The position numbers were made by a program, and so were the translations under genes. Below, piece after piece: positions 45,465-54,170 of a DNA stretch of 64,000 nucleotides. The notes beneath the pieces are model-generated. The model searched no databases, had not been told where the DNA came from, and saw only the letters and a program-made list of their open reading frames with translations. How positions within the stretch are numbered: the stretch's first letter is position 1; every line of letters starts with the position of its first letter. The DNA comes from Myxacorys californica WJT36-NPBG1 (GTDB lineage: Bacteria; Cyanobacteriota; Cyanobacteriia; Leptolyngbyales; Leptolyngbyaceae), in the NCBI GenBank assembly GCA_019359315.1, contig JAHHHO010000007.1, forward strand, positions 62,001 to 126,000, written 5' to 3'.

Positions 45465-47296
45465 ACGATTTTGTCCTCTGGTTTCATAGCAAGACGAGCC
45501 AAGCCGAAGCAGAGCAGAGCGTTGACGATCAGGTAGATGCGAGCGATCGCGCCGCCGCCAATCCACATTAAGGTCGGATCGATCGCAGCACTGGTGGCTA
45601 GACACACTGAAACACCAATGGATGACCCGATCGCAAACCACTTCCACTGCTGATGTCCCAACAGTAGCGCAAGCAGAAGACCTGGAATCAGAACACTGGC
45701 AGAAATTGGATTGAGCGCACTACTGCCCTGCACGGCACTACCTAGCTCAGGCAGCGAACTTCCCAAAAGGCGGAAGGGATATTGAGGCACATCAAATAGG
45801 TAGAGTCCTTTCAGGAAAAAGAAACCAGAACTGCCGCTAATTAATCCGGTTGCCAGTGACCAACTCCACGTAAATGGAAAGTAGCTGCGTAAGAACCAGG
45901 CAAGAAGATAAGAGCCAAGTACCATCGCCAGTTTAGGCAGTAGGGCAACCGCTCCGCCATCAATCCAGAAGCGCGGGTTGAGGTAGCCATTGTCTCGCAA
46001 CCACCGGAAGAAATCGTTGAATGTAATTTTGCCTCTAAGTGCCAAATTAACGGCAGCAGCGGCATCAAGTTTCCCTGAGCCAAACTGGTTTAAGGTGTCG
46101 TCTTGAACTTTACGAGCCGATTCAGTTAGAACAGTTTCCACTTCGTCTGGATCTTTAACGCCAGCAGACTGTACGAGAGCCGCAACTCCTGCCACGTGAG
46201 GAGCTGCCATACTTGTGCCTTGAAACGCTGCGAAAATTGATTCTCCGGTCTGGGGGTTGAGCGTATTTTGCAGAATGCCGCCTGCTTCTCCGTTCGATGT
46301 GTCTCCTCCTGGAGCCGAAATATCTACGCCTGCACCAAAGTTGGAGTAGGGCGTTTTCTCGCCAGAAGCACCCAAGGCTGCAACGCCGATCACATGCGGA
46401 TAGCGAGCCGGATAATTAGCCGCGTTTTGACCGGAGTTTCCAGCCGCCGCAATCACAACCACTCCTTTTTTGTGAGCGTACGCGATCGCTTCTTGCATTG
46501 CACTACTTTCACCGCCGCCACCCAAGCTCATGTTAATCACAGTGGCGTTATGATCTGCCGCGAATCGAATCGCTTCGGCAATGTCAGCAACCGTTCCACC
46601 GCCGCTGGCGCTGAGGACTTTGAGCGGCATGAGAGAGGCTTCATAGGCAATTCCGGCGACGCCAATGCCATTGTTGGTTGATTGCGCGATCGTCCCTGCG
46701 ACATGGGTTCCGTGTCCGTTATCGTCTTTGGCATCCTCTTGCTCGCCTACAAAGTCATAGCCAGCGACAAACTTGGTTTCCTTGAGATCTGGCACTTGAG
46801 AAATACCCGTGTCAATCACGGCAACGGTGACGCCGCTTCCTTTCGTTTCTGCCCAGCCAGATTCAATGCTGATATTGTGGAGGTTCCACTGTTTGCTGTA
46901 GAGCGGATCGTTTGGGGCTTGTCCGCCGCTTGGCTGTGCCGATGACGCATCAACGACTCCTGATAGAGACGCTTCTGGAATGCTGTAGATGTAGTCAGGC
47001 TCGATATATTCAGTGTATTTAGAAATGTTGGAGCGTTTGAGCGCGTTAAGCAACTGACGATCGCCCTTTACGACATAGAGATGATCGGCTTCTGAAAAGC
47101 GACTATTGAGCTGAGGACGAACGTTGAACTGAGCCGCGATCGCATTGACTTGATTCTCGATCTCAGCGGTTCCCCTGTCTTCTCTAAAATCCAGCACAAT
47201 GCTGTCGTATGTGCCCTTTGCGGCGAGTCCTGAAAAGTTAGAAACCGCCCATCCCAAACCGAGCAAAAACAAGCCAATGATCAGAAACTTTCTCAT
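45461..47296 (-). CDS. S8 family serine protease with C-terminal membrane domain
   Basis: This 611-residue subtilase has an N-terminal hydrophobic segment (RKFLIIGLFLLGLGWAVS), a propeptide-like domain (about 30-110, similar to fervidolysin), and a catalytic domain with D162 (AVIDTGIS), H195 (GHGTHVAG) and S362 (GTSMAAPHVAG), so it should be active. The final 170 residues hold about five hydrophobic helices (AVALLPKLAMVLGSYLLAWF, SASVLIPGLLLALLLGH, ARIYLIVNALLCFGLARL), unusual for secreted subtilases and implying a membrane-tethered protease facing the periplasm or lumen. The small gene at 45249-45464 overlaps its end. Confidence 0.92.
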   Translation of the reverse strand: MRKFLIIGLFLLGLGWAVSNFSGLAAKGTYDSIVLDFREDRGTAEIENQVNAIAAQFNVRPQLNSRFSEADHLYVVKGDRQLLNALKRSNISKYTEYIEPDYIYSIPEASLSGVVDASSAQPSGGQAPNDPLYSKQWNLHNISIESGWAETKGSGVTVAVIDTGISQVPDLKETKFVAGYDFVGEQEDAKDDNGHGTHVAGTIAQSTNNGIGVAGIAYEASLMPLKVLSASGGGTVADIAEAIRFAADHNATVINMSLGGGGESSAMQEAIAYAHKKGVVVIAAAGNSGQNAANYPARYPHVIGVAALGASGEKTPYSNFGAGVDISAPGGDTSNGEAGGILQNTLNPQTGESIFAAFQGTSMAAPHVAGVAALVQSAGVKDPDEVETVLTESARKVQDDTLNQFGSGKLDAAAAVNLALRGKITFNDFFRWLRDNGYLNPRFWIDGGAVALLPKLAMVLGSYLLAWFLRSYFPFTWSWSLATGLISGSSGFFFLKGLYLFDVPQYPFRLLGSSLPELGSAVQGSSALNPISASVLIPGLLLALLLGHQQWKWFAIGSSIGVSVCLATSAAIDPTLMWIGGGAIARIYLIVNALLCFGLARLAMKPEDKIV

Positions 47297-47354
47297 AGCC
47301 CTCTATCAAAAGTCGGAGTTGAACTCCAAGATAACGCAGGTGCTAGAGGGATGT

Positions 47355-47458
47355 AAGGATGAGGGAGGAGGGATGAAGCAAAACTAAATGTTTCAACGCG
47401 ATACCATGATCGTATAGAGGCTTATCTTTTTCATCGCTCACCCTCATCCTTCATTCCT
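47355..47458. repeat. GGATGAGGG-type inverted motif pair
   Basis: TAAGGATGAGGGAGG at about 47355 faces CACCCTCATCCTTCA at about 47440, flanking roughly 100 bases between two divergent genes. The same motif occurs in an inverted pair at 59323-59552, so it may be a dispersed repeat family. Confidence 0.5.
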
Positions 47459-47923
47459 ATGATCCACGGTCTTCTATGGCTCCCTTTGCTTGCCGTCTTT
47501 ATTGGGCTAGCGTGGGCAGGCTGGAACGAATATCAAAAGCTAGAAACATATCGTCAGTGGGCAGATAGTTACGATCGCGCCAAGTTTGACATCTACTCAG
47601 TATTAGCTCAGAAGGGCGATCAGTTGACGTGGGGAAAGGCAACTCGTAAAGGAATCGTGCAGCCTCAAACGTTTTCGCTAAACGATGTGCAAGCGATTCG
47701 ATTGCTGGTGGATGGTCAAGCCGTGGACTTGCAAGCCCCACCAGAACGCGGGAAAGCGATCGAATTAGAGTTTGAAATGTCTAACGCGTCGGTGCGAGTG
47801 CCGTTCACGCAGATAAATTTGGCGGCGAAGTGGGGGGAAGTTTTGTTGAAAGATTGGGGGAAGCTGCAATTGGTTCCGCCAAGTTCTGAAGAATCGTCTC
47901 TGTCTGGTTCTAACGGGTCGTAA
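47459..47923 (+). CDS. Hypothetical membrane-anchored protein
   Basis: This 154-residue protein has one N-terminal membrane helix (MIHGLLWLPLLAVFIGLAWAG) followed by a soluble domain with QWADSYDRAKFDIYSVLAQKGDQ and VRVPFTQINLAAKWGEVLLKDWG and a serine-rich tail. I recognise no family; it looks cyanobacteria-specific. The ATG directly follows the inverted-repeat motif; no strong ribosome-binding site is visible. It is divergent from the subtilase gene. Confidence 0.68.
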   Translation: MIHGLLWLPLLAVFIGLAWAGWNEYQKLETYRQWADSYDRAKFDIYSVLAQKGDQLTWGKATRKGIVQPQTFSLNDVQAIRLLVDGQAVDLQAPPERGKAIELEFEMSNASVRVPFTQINLAAKWGEVLLKDWGKLQLVPPSSEESSLSGSNGS

Positions 47924-47982
47924 TGCTGCACAACAGCATCGCTCGTATCTTGGCCCACTTGTGTCTTGGCTTAGTGCAATTG

Positions 47983-48540
47983 CTATAGCCAGTGTTTTGG
48001 ATACGTCCTTTCTTCAGCTAGGTTATTAAAAACCACAGCGCATAGCACCAAGATCAGCGATCCCTCCAAGGCAGGTGCCAGCAGGAATTGCCAGTCCGGT
48101 CTTGTCATCATTACGACTAATGCAACGGCTCCTGAGGGAGGATGTAAAGTTCCGGTAAGCTGCATAATTCCGATCGCACTAGAAACAGCCATTCCCATTG
48201 CCCAGGGAGAAGAGCCGAGAAGATGCAGAATAATCAGACTCACGAGAGCTGCTAAGAGGTTGCCCCCAATGACATTACGAGGTTGAGCCAAAGGGCTTTC
48301 AGGGACACCAAAGATTAATACGCTTGTAGCACCAAAGGGAGCCATCAGCAGAGGAGAATTCGTTTTCAAAGCCAGGTAAGACGTTGCGGTAATGGCTAAG
48401 AAACTACCGAACCAACTCCAAAAAACATGCCGATGATGAGGTCGATCAACAGGACAGGTTAAAGGACAGGCTCGCCATCTTCCCAAGGTTTTGAACCAAT
48501 AGCTTTCCCATTTCAACCGAATTTTTTTATACTCGATCAT
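47983..48540 (-). CDS. HPP family membrane protein
   Basis: This 185-residue integral membrane protein has about four to five helices and the family signature TLHPPSGAVALVVMM, including the HPP tripeptide, plus PFGATSVLIFGVPESPLAQPRN. In cyanobacteria and chloroplasts some HPP proteins carry nitrite; no nitrogen-assimilation genes are next to it, so the substrate is not certain. A short weak hairpin lies just beyond its stop. It stands alone on the minus strand. Confidence 0.87.
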   Translation of the reverse strand: MIEYKKIRLKWESYWFKTLGRWRACPLTCPVDRPHHRHVFWSWFGSFLAITATSYLALKTNSPLLMAPFGATSVLIFGVPESPLAQPRNVIGGNLLAALVSLIILHLLGSSPWAMGMAVSSAIGIMQLTGTLHPPSGAVALVVMMTRPDWQFLLAPALEGSLILVLCAVVFNNLAEERTYPKHWL

Positions 48541-48780
48541 AAAATGAACCGCCCGATAACCCTGCTTCTTAAGTTGAATGAAAGGCTTTACTAAAAGTTA
48601 TACTACCATGACATTTCTTAAAAAACGCTCCAAAAAGTATTCAAATACACAGATTTTCCTTATTTCATTGCTTCGGTTTAGTGACTGAAGACGTGTTTAA
48701 ACGAGAACACACCTTGCAAGAAGTGTCCAACGGGCTGCTTATTTCTGCGTCCTGCCGTATTAAATTTACGCGTATTAAAC

Positions 48781-49752
48781 CTACTTGGTCTGACGAATTA
48801 AGTTAAAGGCGTACGATCGCACCCCACGTGGCAGCACAGAAAGCGCCATTCCTGCATACGCTTTAGCAGATGAAGCAGATCTTCCCGCCTGTACAAGTTC
48901 TCTGCCAACTTGCATTTCGCCTTTTTCGACTAATCTTAGTCCGAGCAACAATTGAGTTTCGGCTAAGCGCGATCGCCGCACTTTTTCTAATTCTTGCTGC
49001 TCAAATTGGAAGTTCTGTAAGTACGTTAATTTGTCTTTTAGATAAGGAATGGCGCGATCGATGCCTTGTTGCTCCGGGTGAACGCGGTATTCCATCAGGC
49101 GTTCGGGCAAATAGTAAGCTTGTTTATGCGCGTTTACCCCAGAGGGGAAATTGCTTCGCAACGCTAGCCGAACGAATAAATCGTTATCTTCGCAGTTTTG
49201 AATATTGGGACGCATATAACCCACATCAAGCAATGCTTGTCGCCGAAATAGCGTTGCTCCAATCTGAAAACTCTGTTTCACAAACACAACATCTAGCAAG
49301 TTAGAAACTAGACCCGCAGGTAAGTTCGTTCTGCCCCAGTTGTGAGAATTTTGTTCGGTTGCCGATGAGTCGCGCTGATTGTTTGAATCGATGATCCAAT
49401 GATCGGTTCCAACAAAATCGACGTTCGGCGAGCGATCTAGAATTTGACTCGTCTTAGACAAAAAATCGGGCGTTAGGCGATCGTCATCGTCAAATTTAAT
49501 AAAATACTTCCCGATCGCGGCCTCAAATCCAGAGCGCATGTTGTTACTTTTGCCCACATTTTGAGCATGACGCAGATATCGAATGCGAGAATCCTGATAC
49601 GTTGTCATTAATTCCGATGTGTGGTCTGTCGAGCCATCGTCACAGACGATCAGTTGCCAATCTTGCTCCGTTTGCTGGAGAACACTCTCGATCGCAAATG
49701 GCAGCAGATGGGCACGGTTAAAGGTTGGAATGCAAACGCTAATTTTGGGCAT
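48781..49752 (-). CDS. Family 2 glycosyltransferase
   Basis: This 323-residue protein starts PKISVCIPTFNRAHLLPFAIE, the usual GT-A family 2 opening. It has the nucleotide block VCDDGSTDHTSELM and the metal-binding cluster FDDDDRLTPDF (a DxD motif). The C-terminal part is helical (EQQELEKVRRSRLAETQLLLGL) with no membrane helix, so it is soluble or peripheral. It adds a sugar from an NDP donor to an unknown acceptor. It lies 9 bases after the next glycosyltransferase-like gene on the same strand, so they form an operon, probably for surface polysaccharide or protein glycosylation. Confidence 0.93.
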   Translation of the reverse strand: MPKISVCIPTFNRAHLLPFAIESVLQQTEQDWQLIVCDDGSTDHTSELMTTYQDSRIRYLRHAQNVGKSNNMRSGFEAAIGKYFIKFDDDDRLTPDFLSKTSQILDRSPNVDFVGTDHWIIDSNNQRDSSATEQNSHNWGRTNLPAGLVSNLLDVVFVKQSFQIGATLFRRQALLDVGYMRPNIQNCEDNDLFVRLALRSNFPSGVNAHKQAYYLPERLMEYRVHPEQQGIDRAIPYLKDKLTYLQNFQFEQQELEKVRRSRLAETQLLLGLRLVEKGEMQVGRELVQAGRSASSAKAYAGMALSVLPRGVRSYAFNLIRQTK

Positions 49753-49761
49753 CGGAGAATA

Positions 49762-50784
49762 TTATGCCTGAACGAGTTTTTTGAGTTTAGAAACGTTGGT
49801 GTGCAGCGATCGCATCATTTTAGTTGTTGCAGTCGGAGCAATCAGTGCCTTCGGTTTCTGCTCTGGCGACTTGAGAAAGCGATAGTGCAGAAAGACATCT
49901 TTGTGCGGAATATCCACATCTTCGCCCCCACACAACCGAGCAAAATCTCTCGAAGCGTAGCTCATATAGTGAATGCGGTGAATCGGCTTTAATCCATCTT
50001 TGTTGTAGAGAATGTTGTCTCGATTGATAAATGGATCAGCGTTAGCACAGTTGCCCGTCCGATCGGAGCCGTTAGGGCTAAGCGTAAAGTTAAACATCGT
50101 GCACTCTTGAGCCAAGGTCAGATAGTTAAACATGGCTGAACTTGACCACCACGAGCGATCGCGAATCCAGTTGAGTTCTTGATCGTCCACCAAGCGTTTT
50201 TTTAACTGCATCAGCGTTGCATCGTTAAACATGCCGCGCCGCGCTGCAAAAAAACTATCACAGTGCAATAACGGACGAATTTCTGCTTCTTGAAATCTAA
50301 TCCCGGGTTCGATCACATCGAGATTGAGTTCTGTCAGATCACGACGTTTTGCGTGTTCCCAATCGTTAAAAATCAGGTCGTAATGTTGAAGCTGACCTAC
50401 CACATCGTCGATCGGCTTCATCGCTAATGTATCCGCATCGTAGAAGATAAATTGATCAAATCCGCCATCAAACGCGGCAAATTTGCGATGCACAAATCCG
50501 CCATACCAGCCCGGACGACTTGACTTTGAGCCGGTTGCGCGGGGATGAAACTGCCAAACGCTATTAAAAAAGTTATCCCATCGCTCGATCGCCAACCAAT
50601 TATCAAACAGCGTTACGTTCTTACGAGTATTGATTTCGCGTTGTGTTTTCTCAATATTGCGATTGTAGGGAATTACACAGATAGGAATATCTGAACCAAC
50701 ATTTTGCTCAATGCTATTGAGTAAAGCGACAAATTGATCAAATACAGTATCATTAGCCAGCGTATACAGCCCAAACGAAGGCAT
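49762..50784 (-). CDS. GT-A-like protein of the Npun_R2821/R2823 type
   Basis: This 340-residue protein begins MPSFGLYTLANDTVFDQFVALLNSIE and has FIFYDADTLAMKPIDDV, a DxD-type metal motif within a glycosyltransferase GT-A-like fold, plus the conserved CDSFFAARRGMF and HRIHYMSYASRDFARLCGG blocks. It resembles a cyanobacterial family named after Npun_R2821/R2823. It is soluble; the sugar and acceptor are unknown. It forms a tight pair with the GT2 gene downstream and diverges from a GT4 gene. Confidence 0.75.
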   Translation of the reverse strand: MPSFGLYTLANDTVFDQFVALLNSIEQNVGSDIPICVIPYNRNIEKTQREINTRKNVTLFDNWLAIERWDNFFNSVWQFHPRATGSKSSRPGWYGGFVHRKFAAFDGGFDQFIFYDADTLAMKPIDDVVGQLQHYDLIFNDWEHAKRRDLTELNLDVIEPGIRFQEAEIRPLLHCDSFFAARRGMFNDATLMQLKKRLVDDQELNWIRDRSWWSSSAMFNYLTLAQECTMFNFTLSPNGSDRTGNCANADPFINRDNILYNKDGLKPIHRIHYMSYASRDFARLCGGEDVDIPHKDVFLHYRFLKSPEQKPKALIAPTATTKMMRSLHTNVSKLKKLVQA

Positions 50785-50912
50785 ATCAAATCTCCTATCA
50801 GGTTGAAATCAAGTCACGACTCAAAAAACGACAAATTATTGGGAACCCTGGATATCGTCAGTATTCCCGTGAATAACGATTCGTCTCACGGAATTCTCAA
50901 GGAAATGTCCCC

Positions 50913-52145
50913 ATGAATATTTTGATGTTGTCCTCTACCTTTCCTTACCCCCCGACTAAAGGCGGAACTCAAGTCCGAACCTTTCACCTGTTGAATTACT
51001 TACAACAGACCCACGATGTCACCGTTCTCACTCAACGAACTGACGATGTCACCGACGCCGATGTTGCCGCTCTGCGTGAGCATGTAACAGAACTAGTTGT
51101 TTTTCCGCGTCCTCAGCCCACTGCATCCTCAGGACTAGCCGGAAAAGCCGCTCGGTTTGCAACCTTCTTGCAGCAAGGAACGCCGCCTAGCGTCTTATCT
51201 AGTTATTCTGTTGAAATGCAGGCGTGGATTGACCGCGCGATGCAAGATCAGAAGTTTGATGTGATCACCTGCGAACATAGCGTCAATGAATCTTATATCC
51301 GCCCCGAATTTCGTCAGCATATTCAAACCGTCGTGAATGTGCATAGTTCTGTGTACGGCTCGTGCAAGAATCAACTGCATACTCAAACATCTGAGAATGC
51401 ATGGCGCGATCGCTTAAATCTGCCGCTCCTCAAACGGTACGAACAACGCTACTGCAAAAAATTTCTCAATATCGTTGTTACAACTGATGACGATCGCAAT
51501 CAACTCTCCCAATTCAACCCGACCGCCGCGATCGATGTGATTCCTAACGGAGTTGATTTTTCGACCTTTCCCTATCGAACGTCTGATCCGGGGGGACACC
51601 ATCTCGTGTTCATCGGCGCAATGGATAACCTCGCCAACATCGACGCCGCCCGATTTCTAAGTTTAGAAATTTTGCCTGCTGTTCAAAACCGCTATCCCGA
51701 TGCGACTTTAGCGATCGTAGGTTCCCGCCCGACCGCAGAGGTGCAAGAACTCAGTCAGCAACCCGGAATTACCGTCACCGGACGCGTGCCCTCAATGGCT
51801 GAGTATTTGCACCAAGCAACCGCCTGTGTGATTTCAATGCGAACCGGATACGGAATCAAAAATAAAACGCTAGAAGCAATGGCAGCTGGAACTCCAGTCA
51901 TTGCCAGCGATCGCGGTTTAGAAGGTCTGGCGGTAGACGGCAAGAATCCACAGCGAGCGCTCAGAGCGAATTCTGTTTCGGAGTATGTTGATGCTATTTC
52001 ACGAGTGTTTGAAGATGATGATCTGCGATCGCAGCTTTCTCAAAATGCGCGATCGCTCGTTCAGTCGGAGTACACTTGGGAACGTGCGGGTCATCGATAC
52101 TTGAGCGTCCTAGAGCAAAAAAGTCTTAGAGAAAAAACGTTTTAA
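50913..52145 (+). CDS. Family 4 glycosyltransferase
   Basis: This 410-residue GT-B enzyme starts MNILMLSSTFPYPPTKGGTQVR, with the GG donor-loop pattern of GT4 proteins, and has the C-terminal Rossmann domain with NGVDFSTFP, FIGAMDNLANIDAARF and the nucleotide-sugar motif GIKNKTLEAMAAGTPVIAS (E-x7-E type). AAGGAAATG lies about 12 bases before the ATG. Together with the divergent GT2 pair and the following membrane-anchored gene it forms a small glycosylation locus. Confidence 0.93.
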   Translation: MNILMLSSTFPYPPTKGGTQVRTFHLLNYLQQTHDVTVLTQRTDDVTDADVAALREHVTELVVFPRPQPTASSGLAGKAARFATFLQQGTPPSVLSSYSVEMQAWIDRAMQDQKFDVITCEHSVNESYIRPEFRQHIQTVVNVHSSVYGSCKNQLHTQTSENAWRDRLNLPLLKRYEQRYCKKFLNIVVTTDDDRNQLSQFNPTAAIDVIPNGVDFSTFPYRTSDPGGHHLVFIGAMDNLANIDAARFLSLEILPAVQNRYPDATLAIVGSRPTAEVQELSQQPGITVTGRVPSMAEYLHQATACVISMRTGYGIKNKTLEAMAAGTPVIASDRGLEGLAVDGKNPQRALRANSVSEYVDAISRVFEDDDLRSQLSQNARSLVQSEYTWERAGHRYLSVLEQKSLREKTF

Positions 52146-52223
52146 TTCTTCTCGCCCCATATACCATTCAAGCAGGGGTGTACTGAACCGATGCTCCGCC
52201 CATACTGTTGATCCGATTCAGTC

Positions 52224-53609
52224 ATGAGATTACGTTTTCCCAAGGTCTCTTCTATCCCTCACCTCGGCTCGTTAGGAGTGTTTCTTACGATTGCCAGTGC
52301 GGCGGGATTGGTAGCGACTAGCGCCTGGATGAGCTTTCAGTTCATCAAAGATCCGAAATCTGTGGCTTGGATGAATCACTACCTACCTGAAGGCGCGAGA
52401 ATTCCTTTGTCTGCGTGGGATGACCCAAAAACGATGGCAGAGGTTCAGGCTGACCTGAGAAAGAAAGGGTTACGGGCAGGCGATCCGATTCGAGTAGAAA
52501 GCGGCGCAAAATCTGCAAAGCGTACAGTTGATCTGCTGTTACCTGTTTTTCGCCTTGAGACAAAATGTTCGGACAACTGTGCTGATCGCCTGAGCGAACT
52601 GCGCGTCTATCGCAAAATTCTCAACCCCACTCCTCAAAAAAAGGAAGCGCTTCAATTTATCAATATTTTAGAGATCAATGAAGTCGAAGAATCGTTTGTC
52701 TTAGAGCCGTTAGCCAATGCACGAGTCATAGAGGCAAGCAGCAGCGATCGTAAGCTTCCTTACACTACTGTTGAGCGCTACGACAACACTCAAGGCATTT
52801 GGCTCGACTTGATGGGGACTCTCCGCCAAGGGGATTCTACTGTTGCCTATGGATCGGTGGTTTACTACAGCCCTGTCTCCACTACAATCAACGGCTTGAT
52901 CAGTTGGACAAGTCCCGCTGGTCAATCTCCATCTTGGCAGAAAGTCTCTAAAGGTCGAGCACCCGAACTGCTAGTCAACCGAACGGTTGCCCTAGAGCCA
53001 GACTTTCAGGTTTATCAGCTTCAAACTGGTTCTAAGTCCACCCCATTCCAACTCCGACCGATTTCATTAAATAAAGCTGCGATCGACAGTGGCGCATTTA
53101 CCGATGCGTTGCTGTTAGCCCGCAACGGGTTGTGGTCACCTGCGTTAGCCGTCATGCAATCTGTGCGAAAGCAACGCATCGACGAATGGACAGACACGGC
53201 CCAAGCTCAACTCGATTTAGTCGCTCGCCATGCCAAGGTCACCAAAACGCAAGCGGATCAGCCTTGGGCGAGCGTCAGTCAGCAGGTTCTTGCCAATCTG
53301 ATTGATGGGCGTTGGGCAAAGTCAACTCAGGTGATTCAACTGTCGGCAGCAGATCGGAACGAAGTGCTAGATCTGCTGAAATTCGATTCAGGGCGCATTC
53401 AAAAGCGGATTAACGCGGCGCTGCAAATTAATCCTGCCCGAACCGAGGTGCAGACATGGGCTGCCCTGAGAATCGCTGCCAAACAAGGAAAGACGCCCGC
53501 GATCGCGTGGCTCAAACAACAGCCTCAAGATGACTATACTACTCGTGTTCAAGGTCTCAAATTACTGAATCAACTCGATTCTGAGACAAGCCTAGACAAA
53601 CCGCTTTAA
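52224..53609 (+). CDS. Hypothetical membrane-anchored protein in glycosyltransferase locus
   Basis: This 461-residue protein has a short basic start and one membrane helix (LGVFLTIASAAGLVATSAWM, about 17-37), so the rest is likely periplasmic. A beta-rich middle part (about 80-300, with CSDNC) is followed by a helical C-terminal part (about 300-455) resembling TPR-like helices (ALLLARNGLWSPALAVMQSV, LQINPARTEVQTWAALRI). It lies 78 bases after the GT4 gene on the same strand. I recognise no named family; a role in export or assembly of the glycan is only a guess from position. Confidence 0.75.
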   Translation: MRLRFPKVSSIPHLGSLGVFLTIASAAGLVATSAWMSFQFIKDPKSVAWMNHYLPEGARIPLSAWDDPKTMAEVQADLRKKGLRAGDPIRVESGAKSAKRTVDLLLPVFRLETKCSDNCADRLSELRVYRKILNPTPQKKEALQFINILEINEVEESFVLEPLANARVIEASSSDRKLPYTTVERYDNTQGIWLDLMGTLRQGDSTVAYGSVVYYSPVSTTINGLISWTSPAGQSPSWQKVSKGRAPELLVNRTVALEPDFQVYQLQTGSKSTPFQLRPISLNKAAIDSGAFTDALLLARNGLWSPALAVMQSVRKQRIDEWTDTAQAQLDLVARHAKVTKTQADQPWASVSQQVLANLIDGRWAKSTQVIQLSAADRNEVLDLLKFDSGRIQKRINAALQINPARTEVQTWAALRIAAKQGKTPAIAWLKQQPQDDYTTRVQGLKLLNQLDSETSLDKPL

Positions 53610-53956
53610 AGAGTTCTAGCGCTCCTTTGAACGGCACTCTACTAAACTTTGAACGGATTGGCAGAGTCACTTGCACCCCTCGCCAAACGTTCTAACTGAG
53701 AATTTTGTTAATTAATCCCCCTACCCCCCATTCAAAAAGTAGGCTAATTGCCGTAGAGTTGAGCGAGGTTGAAACGTTGTAAACCTAGGCATTGCCTTGC
53801 TCGAAGCGCTCTCTCTGAGCGGTTATAGCAAAGCGGTTGTCCCTTATTTCTACTGCCCTATTTCTGTAATCAGTGGCTGACTGAACTCGCGAAGTTCTTG
53901 TATCCCAAGAACTTCTTGACAATGAGTTGCAATATCACCTAATTACAAACTTAAAA

Positions 53957-54003
53957 ATCATTCTCGCCGCCAACCATTAAACTAAAAATGAGAATGATTA
54001 TCG
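53957..54003. promoter_or_regulatory. Fur-box-like operator pair upstream of the iron uptake porin
   Basis: TGAGAATGATTATCG at 53989-54003 matches the 7-1-7 Fur consensus TGATAAT-N-ATTATCA at 12 of 14 positions. AATCATTCTC at 53956-53965 is the exact reverse complement of its GAGAATGATT core. The site is about 170 bases before the porin ATG, consistent with iron-dependent repression; binding itself is inferred. Confidence 0.65.
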
Positions 54004-54102
54004 AAACCGTGTCCTAAAGATTCTGTCTGGGTAGTTTAACTATTAGCTGGACAAAATAGCTGGACAAAAGTAGAGCGATCGCTTCGTTGTTGTAACACGT
54101 CG

Positions 54103-54144
54103 TTTCAACAACCTTTCATTTCAACAACCTTTCATTTCAACAAC
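54103..54144. repeat. 16-bp repeats in the porin leader
   Basis: TTTCAACAACCTTTCA occurs at 54103-54118 and 54119-54134, and a third partial copy TTTCAACAAC starts at 54135. GTTGTTG at 54086-54092 can pair with any of the three CAACAAC segments, so alternative leader hairpins are possible. Confidence 0.7.
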
Positions 54145-54170
54145 ATTAGGTGTGAGAGTCGGAAAATATC

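Larger units (their letters stand above)
53610..54170. other. Regulatory intergenic region upstream of the porin, 561 bp
   Basis: The region is non-coding. It holds a Fur-box-like site with an inverted partial copy, a 13-bp direct repeat TAGCTGGACAAAA near 54043-54068, and 16-bp repeats near the start codon, each listed or mentioned separately. Homopolymer-rich sequence (CCCCCTACCCCCC) occurs near 53720. Confidence 0.6.
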
